From Vineibacter terrae (lineage in GTDB: Bacteria > Pseudomonadota > Alphaproteobacteria > Reyranellales > Reyranellaceae): 46,802 bases of DNA. Under the pieces are notes generated by a model. That model was not told the origin of the DNA, made no database searches, and saw nothing but the letters and a program-made list of their open reading frames with translations. This document shows, in pieces, positions 1 to 8,909 of the stretch. Location of the stretch: positions 1 to 46,802 of the forward strand of contig NZ_VDUZ01000067.1 of assembly GCF_008039615.1 (NCBI RefSeq), written 5' to 3'. Both the position numbers and the translations under genes were made by a program. How positions within the stretch are numbered: position 1 is the stretch's first letter; each line of letters begins with the position of its first letter.

Positions 1-59
1 CCACGCGCGCACCGGCGCGTCAGCGCCGGATCATGAGCGCGCGTGGACGCGCGCGGTCC
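1..59. repeat. Palindromic element F1, cut by the left window edge
   Basis: This is the right part of a large GC-rich palindrome. Bases 1-10 pair with 37-46, and the right arm GCGCGCGTGGACGC continues to 59. A close copy (F2), differing in the loop, ends the window at 46741-46802 in the same orientation. It lies 24 bases beyond the 3' end of the last gene of the minus-strand Liv operon, so it could protect or end that transcript. Confidence 0.75.
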
Positions 60-82
60 GAAGGAGAAGCACACAGGAATCC

Positions 83-994
83 TCACAGCCGCTCGCGCGC
101 GGCAGCGTCGAGGTCGAAGGCGGCGCGGCCGAGCAGGCCGCCCGGTCGCGCCACCAGCACCAGGAACAGCAGGGCGTAGGCGATCAGCTCACGGATCTGC
201 GGGCCGAACAGCGCCTGCCCGGTGGCCTCGACCACGCCCAGCAGCAGGCCGCCGATCACGGCGCCCGGGATCGAGCCCAGCCCGCCCAGCATCATGGCGA
301 TCAGGCCCTTGGCGGTCGACCACATGCCGAACATCGGAGTCACCTGCTGGTCGGCCACCAGCACCAGCCAGGCGCCCAGGCCACCCAATGCCGAGGCCAG
401 CAGGAAGGCAAGCAGCGTGATCCGGCTGGCATCGATGCCCACCGCCTGCGCCGCTGCCGGGCTGTCGCTCAGCGTGCGCAGCGCCAGCCCGAAGCGGGAC
501 GCCGTCAGCAGCCGGTGCAGCGCCAGGGCCGCGAGCGCGGCGACGGCGAAGGTCAGCAGGTGCTCGGGGCGCAGGCTCAGGCCGGCGATGCCCAGGGGCG
601 CGAGGTCGAACGGCGCCGGGTAGGGGTTGGTGTGCCTGGGCAGCAGCAGGCTCGCCAGCGCCTCGATCTGCATCCACACCGCGAAGCTCGACACCATCGC
701 CGCCACGCCGGAGCGGCCGCGCAGCGGCGCGAAGCAGAGGCGCTCGACATACAGGCCGGCGATCGCGGCGCCCGCCACGGTGACGACGGCGCCAAGCAGG
801 GCCAGCACGCCGGCGGGCAGCGCATCACCGGCCCTGGCCGCCAGCAGCGCCCCGAGATAGCCGCCGAACATCAGGGTGGCGCCGTAGCTCAGGTTGAGCC
901 GGCGCATGACACCGAACATCAGGGTGAAGCCGACCCCCAGCAGCGCGTAGGCCGCGCCGGCCGCGAGGCCGTCGAGCAGGGTCTGGAGGATCAT
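83..994 (-). CDS. Second LivH-type ABC transporter permease of the left Liv operon
   Basis: This is a 303-residue inner-membrane permease of the branched-chain amino acid (LivH/LivM) ABC family, almost entirely hydrophobic with about eight membrane segments. The start ATG at 992-994 gives the typical LivH N-terminus (MILQTLLDGLAAGAAYALLG). An upstream in-frame start would add about 20 unlike residues. The conserved GGLGSIPGAVIGG stretch near the C-terminus is the loop that contacts the ATPases, and the protein ends with the usual RPGGLLG. It follows livF with a one-base gap, so it is surely cotranscribed. It is odd because the operon already has a LivH and a LivM, so this is a third permease placed last. 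It might replace LivH as an alternative partner of LivM. The substrate is unknown. Confidence 0.88.
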   Translation of the reverse strand: MILQTLLDGLAAGAAYALLGVGFTLMFGVMRRLNLSYGATLMFGGYLGALLAARAGDALPAGVLALLGAVVTVAGAAIAGLYVERLCFAPLRGRSGVAAMVSSFAVWMQIEALASLLLPRHTNPYPAPFDLAPLGIAGLSLRPEHLLTFAVAALAALALHRLLTASRFGLALRTLSDSPAAAQAVGIDASRITLLAFLLASALGGLGAWLVLVADQQVTPMFGMWSTAKGLIAMMLGGLGSIPGAVIGGLLLGVVEATGQALFGPQIRELIAYALLFLVLVARPGGLLGRAAFDLDAAARERL

Positions 995-995
995 C

Positions 996-1712
<717 letters not shown>

Positions 1713-1730
1713 GCGTGGCGTTCCCGTATC

Positions 1731-1860
1731 CTCCCCACGCCTTGGCGTGGGGAGGTGCCCCGAAGGGGCGGAGGGGAGGCAACGTGGTCTTCGTCACTGG
1801 GACCGCGTCGGCTCCCCATCCGCCCTTCGGGCACCTTCCCCATGCTACGCATGGGGAAGG
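1731..1860. repeat. Palindromic element A1 between livG and livF
   Basis: This is an imperfect palindrome of about 130 bases. A small hairpin (CTCCCC...GGGGAG) comes first, then a GTGCCCCGAAGGGGCGGAG block, a centre with GTGGTCTT facing GACC, the complement of the block, and a closing hairpin. The same design recurs at 13728, 22401 and 38800. It fills the gap between livG and livF and could act on mRNA processing within the operon. Confidence 0.85.
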
Positions 1861-1877
1861 AAAGAGAAAAAAGGCCC

Positions 1878-2624
1878 TCATGCTCCCGTCCCAAGATAGG
1901 CATCGCGCACGGCCGGATCGGCCTGCACCTGGGCCGGTGTGCCCTCGGCGATCTTGCGGCCGAAATTCAGCACGCAGATCCGGTCGGTGACCGCCATCAC
2001 CAGCTCCATGTGGTGCTCGATCAGCAGGATGGTGTAGCCCTGCTGCTGCAGCATGCGGATGCGCTCGTCGAGCTGGGCGATCTCCTCGGCGTTCATGCCC
2101 GCAGCCGGCTCGTCGAGCAGCAGCAGCCTGGGCCTGGCGGCAAGCGCGCGGGCGAGCTCCAACCGCCGCTGCTCGCCGAAGGCGAGGCTGCCGGCAAGGT
2201 CGTCGGCGCGATGCGCCAGCCCGGAAAACTCCAGCGCCTGCGAGATGCGCTCGCGGGCATTGCCGCGGCCGCCGACCCAGCGCTTCAGGAAGCCAGCTTC
2301 GGCGCGGTGCGCCGGCGCGTTCTCGGCCATCCAGAGATTCTCCCAGACCGTGAGGTTGGTAAACAGCCGGATGTTCTGGAACGTGCGGGCGAGGCCCAGC
2401 GACAGGCGCTTGTGCGTGGCCACCCGCGCGATGTCCTGGCCCTGGAACAGGATCTGGCCCTGCGTCGGCGCATAGAGGCCGCAGACGAGGTTGACCGTCG
2501 TGCTCTTGCCCGAGCCGTTGGGGCCGATCAGGCCGAAGACCTCGCCCGGCCGGATCGCGAAGTCGATGCCGTCGACGGCGCGCACGCCGCCGAAATGCTT
2601 CACGAGCCCGCGCACCTCAAGCAC
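1878..2624 (-). CDS. livG: LivG-type ABC transporter ATP-binding protein
   Basis: This is a 248-residue ATPase pairing with LivF. Walker A is GPNGSGKST (residues about 34-42), the LivG-specific LARTFQNIRLF stretch follows, the signature region is the LivG variant GSLAFGEQRRLELARAL, and Walker B is LLLLDEPAAGMN. The C-terminus AYLGTGA is typical. Its start overlaps the end of livM by 8 bases, indicating translational coupling. Downstream, palindromic element A1 separates it from livF. Function is secure at the family level. The substrate is inferred only from context. Confidence 0.92.
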   Translation of the reverse strand: MLEVRGLVKHFGGVRAVDGIDFAIRPGEVFGLIGPNGSGKSTTVNLVCGLYAPTQGQILFQGQDIARVATHKRLSLGLARTFQNIRLFTNLTVWENLWMAENAPAHRAEAGFLKRWVGGRGNARERISQALEFSGLAHRADDLAGSLAFGEQRRLELARALAARPRLLLLDEPAAGMNAEEIAQLDERIRMLQQQGYTILLIEHHMELVMAVTDRICVLNFGRKIAEGTPAQVQADPAVRDAYLGTGA

Positions 2625-3522
2625 GCCGCGCCTCCCGCCCGAACAGGCGCGCCAGCCGCCGTGCCGTGGCGGCGTCGATCAGGCCGTTGGGCCGCAGGTT
2701 CATCGCCAGCACGATCAGGGCCCCGAACAGCAGGTTGCGCCAGTCACCCAGGAAGCGCAGGCCCTCGACCAGGAAGCCCTGCACGAAGATCACGGCGACG
2801 ATTGTGCCCAGCACGTTGCGCAGCCCGCCCAGGATCGGGTAGGCGATGGCGAAGGTGGCCAGCAGCACGCCGAAGTTCGAGTGCTCGATATGCGTGGTAT
2901 AATGGGCATAGATGGCGCCGCCCAGGCCGGCGATGAAGCCGCCGATGGTCATGGCCGTGACCTTCACCGCCGTCAGGTTCAGCCCGACGCTCTGCGCCGC
3001 CAGCTCGTCCTCGCCGACGGCGCGCAGCACGGCGCCGAAGCGGCTGCGGTCCAGCCACCACAGCGCGCCCGCCACCAGCGCAACCACGGTCCAGACGAAC
3101 AGCATGACGTCGAGGCCGGTCCAGCCGTGCTCCGGGAACCAGCGGATCTGGCGGAAGCCTTCGCCGCCCAGCGGCCCTACCTTCACCTCGCCCTTGGCGA
3201 CCTGGTAGTCGAAGTTGAAGAAGAAGAGCCGAACCGCCTCGCCGAACGCCAGGGTGGCGATCACGAGCATGAGCCCGCGGACACGCAGCGCGGGAAAGCC
3301 GACGATGCAGGCCATCGCCGCGGCGGCCAGTCCCGCCGCCAGCATCGCCGGCACCAAGTGCCAGCCCGCCAGGACCGTGAACATCGCCGCGACGTAGGCG
3401 CCGATGGCGAAGAAGCCCGCTTGCGCCAATGACACCTGGCCGGTCAGCAGCACGACATAGGCCGACAGGCCGAGCAGCGCATGGAAGCCTATGATCTGGG
3501 CCAGGCTGTAGTAGAAATCCAC
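2617..3522 (-). CDS. livM: LivM-type ABC transporter permease
   Basis: This is a 301-residue permease that forms the membrane channel with LivH. It shows the LivM hallmarks: LSAYVVLLTGQVSLAQAGFF near the N-terminus, the GLMLVIATLAFGEA stretch, and near the C-terminus the conserved GGLRNVLGT ATPase-contact loop followed by LRPNGL. About nine hydrophobic segments are visible. Translation starts 12 bases after livH stops and its own end overlaps livG by 8 bases, so it is an internal operon gene. The N-terminus is shorter than in E. coli LivM, as is common in alphaproteobacterial homologues. Confidence 0.9.
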   Translation of the reverse strand: MDFYYSLAQIIGFHALLGLSAYVVLLTGQVSLAQAGFFAIGAYVAAMFTVLAGWHLVPAMLAAGLAAAAMACIVGFPALRVRGLMLVIATLAFGEAVRLFFFNFDYQVAKGEVKVGPLGGEGFRQIRWFPEHGWTGLDVMLFVWTVVALVAGALWWLDRSRFGAVLRAVGEDELAAQSVGLNLTAVKVTAMTIGGFIAGLGGAIYAHYTTHIEHSNFGVLLATFAIAYPILGGLRNVLGTIVAVIFVQGFLVEGLRFLGDWRNLLFGALIVLAMNLRPNGLIDAATARRLARLFGREARRA

Positions 3523-3534
3523 AGCGGCGTCTCC

Positions 3535-4416
3535 TCAGTCGCGGCCGCGCGCGGCGGCGAACAGGCCGCCCGGCCGCAGCACCAGGAAGGCGAACAGCAG
3601 CAGCATCACGTAGATGTCGCGTTCGGTGACGTTGCGGACAGCCTGGAACAGGTTCTCGGCGGCGCCCACCAGCAGGCCTGCGACGATGGCGCCGGGAATG
3701 CTGCCCAGGCCGCCGATCACCGTGACGATCAGCCCTTTCACCGTGATGGTGCCGGCGATCAGCGGCGAGAGCATGCCGACCGAGGCGCCGATCATGGCGC
3801 CCGCGACGCCCCCCAGCAGACCCGCCACCACGAAGGTGAGCCCGTTGACCGCCTGCAGGCGCATGCCGCAGAGCTGGGCCGCGACCGGCTGCTGCGCCAC
3901 CGCGCGAGTCGCCATGCCCAGACGAGTGCGGTAGAGCAGGGCCAGCAGCACCGCCATCGCCACGACGCAGATAAGGAACACGCCCACCAGGTCGGCGCGC
4001 AGGATGAACGGGCCGAGCTCGATCGGGTCGCCGTCATAGATGGCGGGATAGTTCTGCGGCATGCCGGCGGTGGCGTGCACCACGATCTCGTCGACCAGCA
4101 GCAGCATGCCCACGGTCGACATCAGGGTCGCCAGCGGCGAGGCCAGCGGGATGAAGCGGAAGCAGGTGAGGTAGATCACGTAGCCGATCACGCCGGCTGC
4201 CACGATCGACAGCGGGAACACGCTCCACGGCGGCAGGCCCAGCATCTGCGGCCCGATCAGGCCGCAGTATGCGCCGGCCAGCGAGGCGGCGGCGTAGCTC
4301 ATATTGATCTTGTGCATCACGCCGAAGACCAGCGTGAAGCCGATGCCGATCAGCGAGTAGGTCGTGCCGAACAGCAGACCGTCGATGATCGCCTGCACAT
4401 AGTCGACGAAACCCAT
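3535..4416 (-). CDS. livH: LivH-type ABC transporter permease
   Basis: This is a 293-residue permease of the Liv family. The ATG at 4414-4416 begins MGFVDYVQAIIDGLLFGTTY, the expected LivH N-terminus, followed by GIGFTLVFGVMHKINMSY. A longer frame runs back into the upstream palindromic element and would encode the repeat-derived string PPSPACGRG, so it was rejected. The GGLGSIPGAIVAG loop and the end LRPGGLF are intact. Its gene is separated from the binding-protein gene by element A2 (4436-4596) and is followed closely by livM. Confidence 0.9.
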   Translation of the reverse strand: MGFVDYVQAIIDGLLFGTTYSLIGIGFTLVFGVMHKINMSYAAASLAGAYCGLIGPQMLGLPPWSVFPLSIVAAGVIGYVIYLTCFRFIPLASPLATLMSTVGMLLLVDEIVVHATAGMPQNYPAIYDGDPIELGPFILRADLVGVFLICVVAMAVLLALLYRTRLGMATRAVAQQPVAAQLCGMRLQAVNGLTFVVAGLLGGVAGAMIGASVGMLSPLIAGTITVKGLIVTVIGGLGSIPGAIVAGLLVGAAENLFQAVRNVTERDIYVMLLLFAFLVLRPGGLFAAARGRD

Positions 4417-4435
4417 GGACACCGTGTCAGCGAAC

Positions 4436-4596
4436 CCTCTACCGCAAGCGGGAGAGGGAGGGACCCATCGCGCACTTCGCGCGATGGGAGGGTGAGGGGC
4501 TAAGGTCGAGATCTCTGGATGGGAGGGCCTCGTCCTTGGCCCCTCATCCGGCCGCCGCTGCGCGGCGTCCACCTTCTCCCGCGAGCGGGAGAAGGG
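4436..4596. repeat. Palindromic element A2 between binding-protein gene and livH
   Basis: This composite hairpin element has CCCTC...GAGGG boundaries and ends with a perfect 10-base-pair stem (4573-4582 with 4585-4594, loop GA). It is related to the A family but carries its own inner sequence. The strong terminal stem lies 8 bases after the binding-protein stop codon on the transcript, a position suited to protecting the upstream mRNA or weakening read-through into livH. Confidence 0.8.
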
Positions 4597-4602
4597 ATGT
4601 CG

Positions 4603-5802
4603 TCAATTCGTCAGCGGATTGAACAGCACGGCCCACTTGCCGTCCTTGGCGTGGACGTACATGTAGGGCTTCACCGCTTCACGGTCCTCGGTGCGCTTGC
4701 TCTTGCCCAGCAGCCCGTCGGTCTCCTTCAGCGCCGCCAGCCCCTTGCGGATCTTCTCGCGATCGGCCTGGACGGTGTCGGGCTTGGCCAGCACGCCTTG
4801 CTCCTCGATCACCTTCTTGAGGATGAAGATGTTCTCGTAGGCGGCGGCGGAGTGCAGGTCGAGGCTGCCATTGAACTTCGCGGCCTGTGCCGCGGCGGCC
4901 TCGGCTTCCTTGGTGACGGGCGCGAAGCTGGTCGGGATCACGATGCCTTCGGCCTCGCGGGCGCAGCCTTGCAGGGTCTCCATGCTGGAAGAGCTGGTGA
5001 GCCCGACAAGCAGCTTCACCTTGACGCCCTGGCGGCGCATCTCCTTGAGCACGCCGCAGGTGGTGAAGGGATGCGCTGCGATGGCCAGGATGTCCGGGCT
5101 GGCTGCCTTGATCTCCCGCACCTGCTGGGCGAAGTTGGTGTCCTCCAGCAGCCACTTGGCCTCGCCCTTGACCTCGAGCCCAACCTTGGGCGCGGCTTCC
5201 TTCATCACCGCATACCAGCTGGCGCGGCTATGGGCGAAATTCTCCTCGACGCCGGCGAAGATCGTCTTGAGCTCGGGGTTCTTGGTCTTCAGCCAAGTGA
5301 ACAGCGCGTTGTACATGTCGATCTCGCTGGGCACGTTGCGGAATGCCCATTCCGAGATCTTGGCCAGCCCGCCCTTGATGGCGACGTCGGTGAAGATGGG
5401 GAACTGCAGGCCCGAGTCGCTGGCATCGCCGGCCTTGCGCTGCAGCACGCCGAACAACGGCTCGGCGACGTTGGAGCAGCCCGGGCCGATGGCCACCAGG
5501 GCCGGACCGGCCGCGATGCGGCGCACCACCGAGATGCCTTCCTCGGCGGTGCAGCGGTCGTCGAGGAACTCGACATCGATCTTGCCGATGGTGCCGTCAC
5601 CCAGCTTGACGCCGCCCTGGCTGTTGATCGCATCGGCGGCGGCCCGCATCGCCGCCTCGCTGTTGATGCCGAACGAGCGCACCACGCCAGACTTGGCGCC
5701 GAACCCCTTGATGATCACGGCGCGCTCCTGTGCGGCGGCGGTGCCGCACAACCCGATGACGGCGACAAGCGCCGAGCTCAGCAATAATCCTGTCCTGCGC
5801 AT
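4603..5802 (-). CDS. Periplasmic substrate-binding protein of the left Liv-type ABC transporter
   Basis: This 399-residue precursor has a classic signal peptide (MRRT, hydrophobic core, cleavage after about residue 24 at TAAA-QERA). The mature part is a type I periplasmic binding protein (Peripla_BP_6 / Leu-Ile-Val class) with the expected GPGCSNVAEPLFGVLQ ligand-pocket region and an alternation of Rossmann-like units. It captures the ligand and hands it to LivH/LivM. An intradiol dioxygenase gene ends 109 bases upstream on the same strand, and livH follows after element A2. Relatives of this class include aromatic-acid binders such as CouP, so an aromatic ligand is plausible but unproven. 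It is only distantly similar to the second binding protein at 42069. Confidence 0.9.
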   Translation of the reverse strand: MRRTGLLLSSALVAVIGLCGTAAAQERAVIIKGFGAKSGVVRSFGINSEAAMRAAADAINSQGGVKLGDGTIGKIDVEFLDDRCTAEEGISVVRRIAAGPALVAIGPGCSNVAEPLFGVLQRKAGDASDSGLQFPIFTDVAIKGGLAKISEWAFRNVPSEIDMYNALFTWLKTKNPELKTIFAGVEENFAHSRASWYAVMKEAAPKVGLEVKGEAKWLLEDTNFAQQVREIKAASPDILAIAAHPFTTCGVLKEMRRQGVKVKLLVGLTSSSSMETLQGCAREAEGIVIPTSFAPVTKEAEAAAAQAAKFNGSLDLHSAAAYENIFILKKVIEEQGVLAKPDTVQADREKIRKGLAALKETDGLLGKSKRTEDREAVKPYMYVHAKDGKWAVLFNPLTN

Positions 5803-5911
5803 GACGTCTTCCCTCCCGGTGCCCTGGTCATCGACCAGGATTTGAGATTTTTCATCCCTTGGGAAGGATCCCGCCCTGTCGGCGGCCGTCTGTCAATGCC
5901 CTGTCGCGTTC

Positions 5912-6742
5912 TCAGGCGGCTTTCTTGAGGTGGAACTCGTAGCGCATGGTGTGCTGCGGCCCGGTCTGGGGGCCGAAATCGACCACCAGCGAGTCCTTCA
6001 CCCCGAACACCACGTCGCTCTCCAGGTAGGCGTCGCCCTTGACGAACAGGTGCGTGATCACCTGCCGGTGGCCGGGCGCCTGGACCCAGAAATGCAGATG
6101 GCCCGGCCGCATGGGGTGACGCCCCATGGCGCGCAGCAGCGCGCCCACCGGCCCGTCATCCGGGATCGGGTAGGCGGCCGGCAGCGTGGTGTGGAACCAG
6201 AAGCGGCCGTCCTTGTCGGAGGTGAGGCGGCCGCGCAGGTTGTGCGCCTCGCCGTCGCCGATCTGCGAGTCGTAGAAGCCCTCGGGCGAGGATTGCCAGC
6301 AATCGATCTGGGCGCCGGCGATCGGCGTGCCGTCGTCCGACGTGACGCGGCAATCGACATCGACGCGGCGGCCGGCGACGCCCGGCGCCAGGTCGCCGCC
6401 GTTGGGCACCACGGGCGGGTTCTCGCGGAAGAACGGGCCCAGCACCGTCGACTCGGTGATGCCGGGGCCGCCCGGGTTGGCGATGGCGTCGACCAGCATC
6501 GAGACGCCCAGCGTGTCCGACAGCAGGATGAATTCCTGCCGCTTGTCGTCGCAGAACTTGCCGCACTCGGTCAGGAACTGGATGCCCTTGAGCCACTCCT
6601 CTTGCGTAATGCGGGTCTCGCGCACGAAGTCGTGCAGATGGCGGATGAAGGCGGTCATCACCTCGCGCAGGCGCGGGTCGCATTCCGGCGTGATGCGCGC
6701 CAGCGCCGCATCGGTGATCGACTGCTCCGTGAAGTTGCGCAT
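5912..6742 (-). CDS. Intradiol ring-cleavage dioxygenase, hydroxyquinol 1,2-dioxygenase-like
   Basis: This is a 276-residue non-haem iron(III) enzyme that opens catechol-type rings between the two hydroxyls. An N-terminal helical dimerisation domain (about 1-95) precedes the beta-sandwich catalytic domain. The four iron ligands are all visible: Tyr157 in EGFYDSQ, Tyr191 in AAYPIPDDGPVG, and His215 and His217 in RPGHLHF. The YPIPDDGPVG and GRHPMRP stretches resemble hydroxyquinol rather than catechol dioxygenases, so the product would be maleylacetate; this is inference from motif resemblance. No maleylacetate reductase gene is nearby. It is read in the same direction as the downstream Liv operon, and a short 6-base-pair hairpin (6770-6785) lies just upstream. 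Confidence 0.88.
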   Translation of the reverse strand: MRNFTEQSITDAALARITPECDPRLREVMTAFIRHLHDFVRETRITQEEWLKGIQFLTECGKFCDDKRQEFILLSDTLGVSMLVDAIANPGGPGITESTVLGPFFRENPPVVPNGGDLAPGVAGRRVDVDCRVTSDDGTPIAGAQIDCWQSSPEGFYDSQIGDGEAHNLRGRLTSDKDGRFWFHTTLPAAYPIPDDGPVGALLRAMGRHPMRPGHLHFWVQAPGHRQVITHLFVKGDAYLESDVVFGVKDSLVVDFGPQTGPQHTMRYEFHLKKAA

Positions 6743-6793
6743 CGCTTCCTCCCGATTGAATTCTCCTCGTCCCGCGAGAGCGGGAGAGAGGTG

Positions 6794-7741
6794 TCACGCG
6801 CTGCAGCGATGGACCTCGACCGTCACATGCGAGAGCCCCGTCACCTCGCCCAGCCGGTCCTTGTAGGCCGATGCCGGCATCGGCGTGTCCGAGACCACGG
6901 CGATGATTGCGGCATGGTGGCCTGGCCCGATGCGCCAGATGTGCAGGTCCGTGATCCGGTCGCCACCGACCTCGATGCGGCCGCGAATCGCGGTCCCGAG
7001 GCCCGGGTCGGGCGCGGCGTCGAGCAGGACGGCGCCGGCGTCGCGCGCCAGCCGCCACGACCAGTGCGCGATGACCAGGCTGCCGGCCACGCCCACCACC
7101 GGGTCGAGCCACGTCCAGCCATAAAGCCGGCCGGCCAGCAGCCCGACAATGGCCAGCACCGAGGTCAGCGCATCGGCCAGCACGTGCCAGTAGGCGGCCC
7201 GCGCATTGTGGTCATGGTGTCCGATGTGATGATGCTCGTCATGGCCATGGTCGGCGTGATGCCCGTGGCCATGACCGTGGCTGTCGGGATGGCCCAGCAG
7301 CCAGGCGCTGAGCAGGTTGACGCCCAGGCCGACGACAGCGATGGCGATGGCTTCGTCGAAGCGGATCGCCACCGGCTCCAGCAGCCGCATGGCCGACTCG
7401 TAGCCGATCAGGGCGGCGATGAAGGCGAGCACGATGGCGCTGGTGAAGCCGGCGAGGTCGCCGAGCTTGCCGGTGCCGAACGCAAAGCGCGGATCGCGCG
7501 CATGCGTGCGGGCATAGCGATAGGCCAGCGCCGCGATCGCCAATGCCCCGGCATGCGTCGACATGTGCCAGCCGTCGGCCAGCAGGGCCATCGAGCCGAA
7601 CACGAGCCCACCCACGATCTCGATCGCCATCATGGCCGCGGTCAGGCCGACGACCAGCCAGGTGCGCCGCTCGTGGTCGTCGTGCCTGGCGCCGAGGAAC
7701 ACGTGCTCGTGGCGCCAGGTATCGAGAGAGTGGTGGTGCAT
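6794..7741 (-). CDS. dmeF: DmeF-like cation diffusion facilitator (Co/Ni-type efflux)
   Basis: This 315-residue inner-membrane CDF transporter expels divalent metals, in DmeF mainly cobalt and nickel, using the proton gradient. Six membrane segments are visible. The transport site is the DmeF variant His59-x3-His63 (ADGWHMSTH) in segment 2 with His185-x3-Asp189 in segment 5. A histidine-rich cytoplasmic loop spans about 150-177, and more histidines cluster at the N-terminus (MHHH). The start was chosen at 7739-7741 because longer frames run into the upstream gene. It begins 8 bases after the rutE-like gene ends, so the two form an operon. The usual DmrR/RcnR-type metal regulator is absent nearby. 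Confidence 0.87.
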   Translation of the reverse strand: MHHHSLDTWRHEHVFLGARHDDHERRTWLVVGLTAAMMAIEIVGGLVFGSMALLADGWHMSTHAGALAIAALAYRYARTHARDPRFAFGTGKLGDLAGFTSAIVLAFIAALIGYESAMRLLEPVAIRFDEAIAIAVVGLGVNLLSAWLLGHPDSHGHGHGHHADHGHDEHHHIGHHDHNARAAYWHVLADALTSVLAIVGLLAGRLYGWTWLDPVVGVAGSLVIAHWSWRLARDAGAVLLDAAPDPGLGTAIRGRIEVGGDRITDLHIWRIGPGHHAAIIAVVSDTPMPASAYKDRLGEVTGLSHVTVEVHRCSA

Positions 7742-7749
7742 GGCGAGCC

Positions 7750-8358
7750 TCACGCCAGGGTGCAGGCCTCGTCGAAGCGCAGACGCGGGCTGCGGTCGAA
7801 GAGCTTGGCGGGATTGCCGTAGCCGATGCCGCACAGGAAGTTGGCCTTGAAGCGGCCGTCGGGGAAGAAGGCGGCATCGACCTTGGCGTTGTCGAAGCCG
7901 CTCATCGGCCCGCAATCCAGCCCCAGCGCCCGGGCCGCGATCATCAGGTAGGCGCCTTGGAGGGTGCCGTTGCGGAACGCGGTGGTGGCTGCGACGGCGG
8001 CGGCGGCCGGCCCCTTGAACCAGTTGATGGCATCGGGATTGTGCGGGAACAGCTGCGGCAGCAGCTCGTAGAACTGCGTGTCGTAGGCGATGATCGCGAC
8101 GACCGGAGCGGTCATCGTCTTTTCCGTGTTGCCCTCCGACAGCGCCGGCCGCAGCTTCTCCTTGCCTTCCGGCGTGCGCACCCAGACGATCCGCGCCGGC
8201 GAGCTGTTGGCCGAGGTCGGGCCCCATTTCATCAGGTCGTACACGGCATGCAGCTGCGCGTCGCTGACCGGCTTGTCCTGCCAGCCGTTCTGCGAGCGGG
8301 CTTCGCGGAGGATCGTGTCGAGGGCCTTGTCGTCGAGCATGGATGTCGCATCCGTCAT
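7750..8358 (-). CDS. rutE: RutE-like malonic semialdehyde reductase / nitroreductase
   Basis: This 202-residue flavin nitroreductase-fold protein closely matches the RutE pattern: [21 protein letters not shown]-like [19 protein letters not shown] and [11 protein letters not shown], with the end FDEACTLA. RutE reduces malonic semialdehyde in pyrimidine-ring breakdown. The start at 8356-8358 ([10 protein letters not shown]) is preferred; an ATG eight codons further in (MLDDKALD) is possible. No other rut genes are present in the window, so the enzyme may serve general aldehyde or quinone reduction. It is followed by dmeF after 8 bases and preceded by the YjbR-type gene on the same strand. Confidence 0.85.
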   Translation of the reverse strand: MTDATSMLDDKALDTILREARSQNGWQDKPVSDAQLHAVYDLMKWGPTSANSSPARIVWVRTPEGKEKLRPALSEGNTEKTMTAPVVAIIAYDTQFYELLPQLFPHNPDAINWFKGPAAAAVAATTAFRNGTLQGAYLMIAARALGLDCGPMSGFDNAKVDAAFFPDGRFKANFLCGIGYGNPAKLFDRSPRLRFDEACTLA

Positions 8359-8413
8359 TGATGGTCGGTGAAGCGCGATTGATGACCGCGTTCGTGGCCA
8401 AAGGAAAGCACGA

Positions 8414-8812
8414 TCAGCGCTCAAAAATCGGGCGGCGGCGTTGCGCCGGCGGCGGCTCGAAGCCCAGTGTCAGCTGCGTCCGGCGCGGCAGCCGCGCGGC
8501 AATGACCGCATGGGCACGACGGATATAGGCCTTGAGCTGGTCGGGTGGCAGGAACGCGGGCTCGGCCACCGCCACCCAGCGGGCGCGCGCCAGGTAGGGG
8601 CAGGGCCGGAAGCCGGGCGCCGTCTTCATCGTGTCATAGTAGGCGTCGTCGGCCTTGAACCACAATTCGCGCTGCCGCGGCCCCGCGCCGGTGCGTGGCA
8701 GGACGGCGAACATCTTGCCGCCGACCTTGAAGACGATCGTGTCCTCCCATTGAACGACGCGCGTGGCGGCGCGCAGGGAGCGGCAGAAACGGTCGATGGC
8801 GACAGGAGTCAT
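8414..8812 (-). CDS. MmcQ/YjbR family protein
   Basis: This 132-residue protein has the small MmcQ/YjbR (CyaY-like) fold. Visible family features are the [17 protein letters not shown] segment, the ELWFKADD segment and the PYLARARWV turn followed by a C-terminal helix ([16 protein letters not shown]). The family is described as DNA-binding but its molecular role is unsettled. It is divergent from epmA, sharing a gap of about 97 bases, and lies 55 bases upstream of the rutE-like gene on the same strand. The basic C-terminal tail ([12 protein letters not shown]) may be unstructured. Confidence 0.82.
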   Translation of the reverse strand: MTPVAIDRFCRSLRAATRVVQWEDTIVFKVGGKMFAVLPRTGAGPRQRELWFKADDAYYDTMKTAPGFRPCPYLARARWVAVAEPAFLPPDQLKAYIRRAHAVIAARLPRRTQLTLGFEPPPAQRRRPIFER

Positions 8813-8909
8813 GTGAAATACCAGATCGGATGAACTGAGTACGCGGGTGCGGCCGGATCATGTCCGACCCGCAGCCACGTTGTCGATTTCCACGGCCGAT
8901 CGGGTCAAT

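Noticed and set aside
3481-4503. Repeat-derived N-terminal extensions such as those of livH (4416-4572), era (38860-38932) and right livH (43294-43411)
   Set aside because: The extensions translate palindromic repeat DNA and lack similarity. The internal starts give normal family N-termini.
6794-8401. A single long minus-strand frame covering rutE-like and dmeF-like genes
   Set aside because: Only its C-terminal 315 residues match a family (CDF). The N-terminal part overlaps the true RutE frame and has no motifs.
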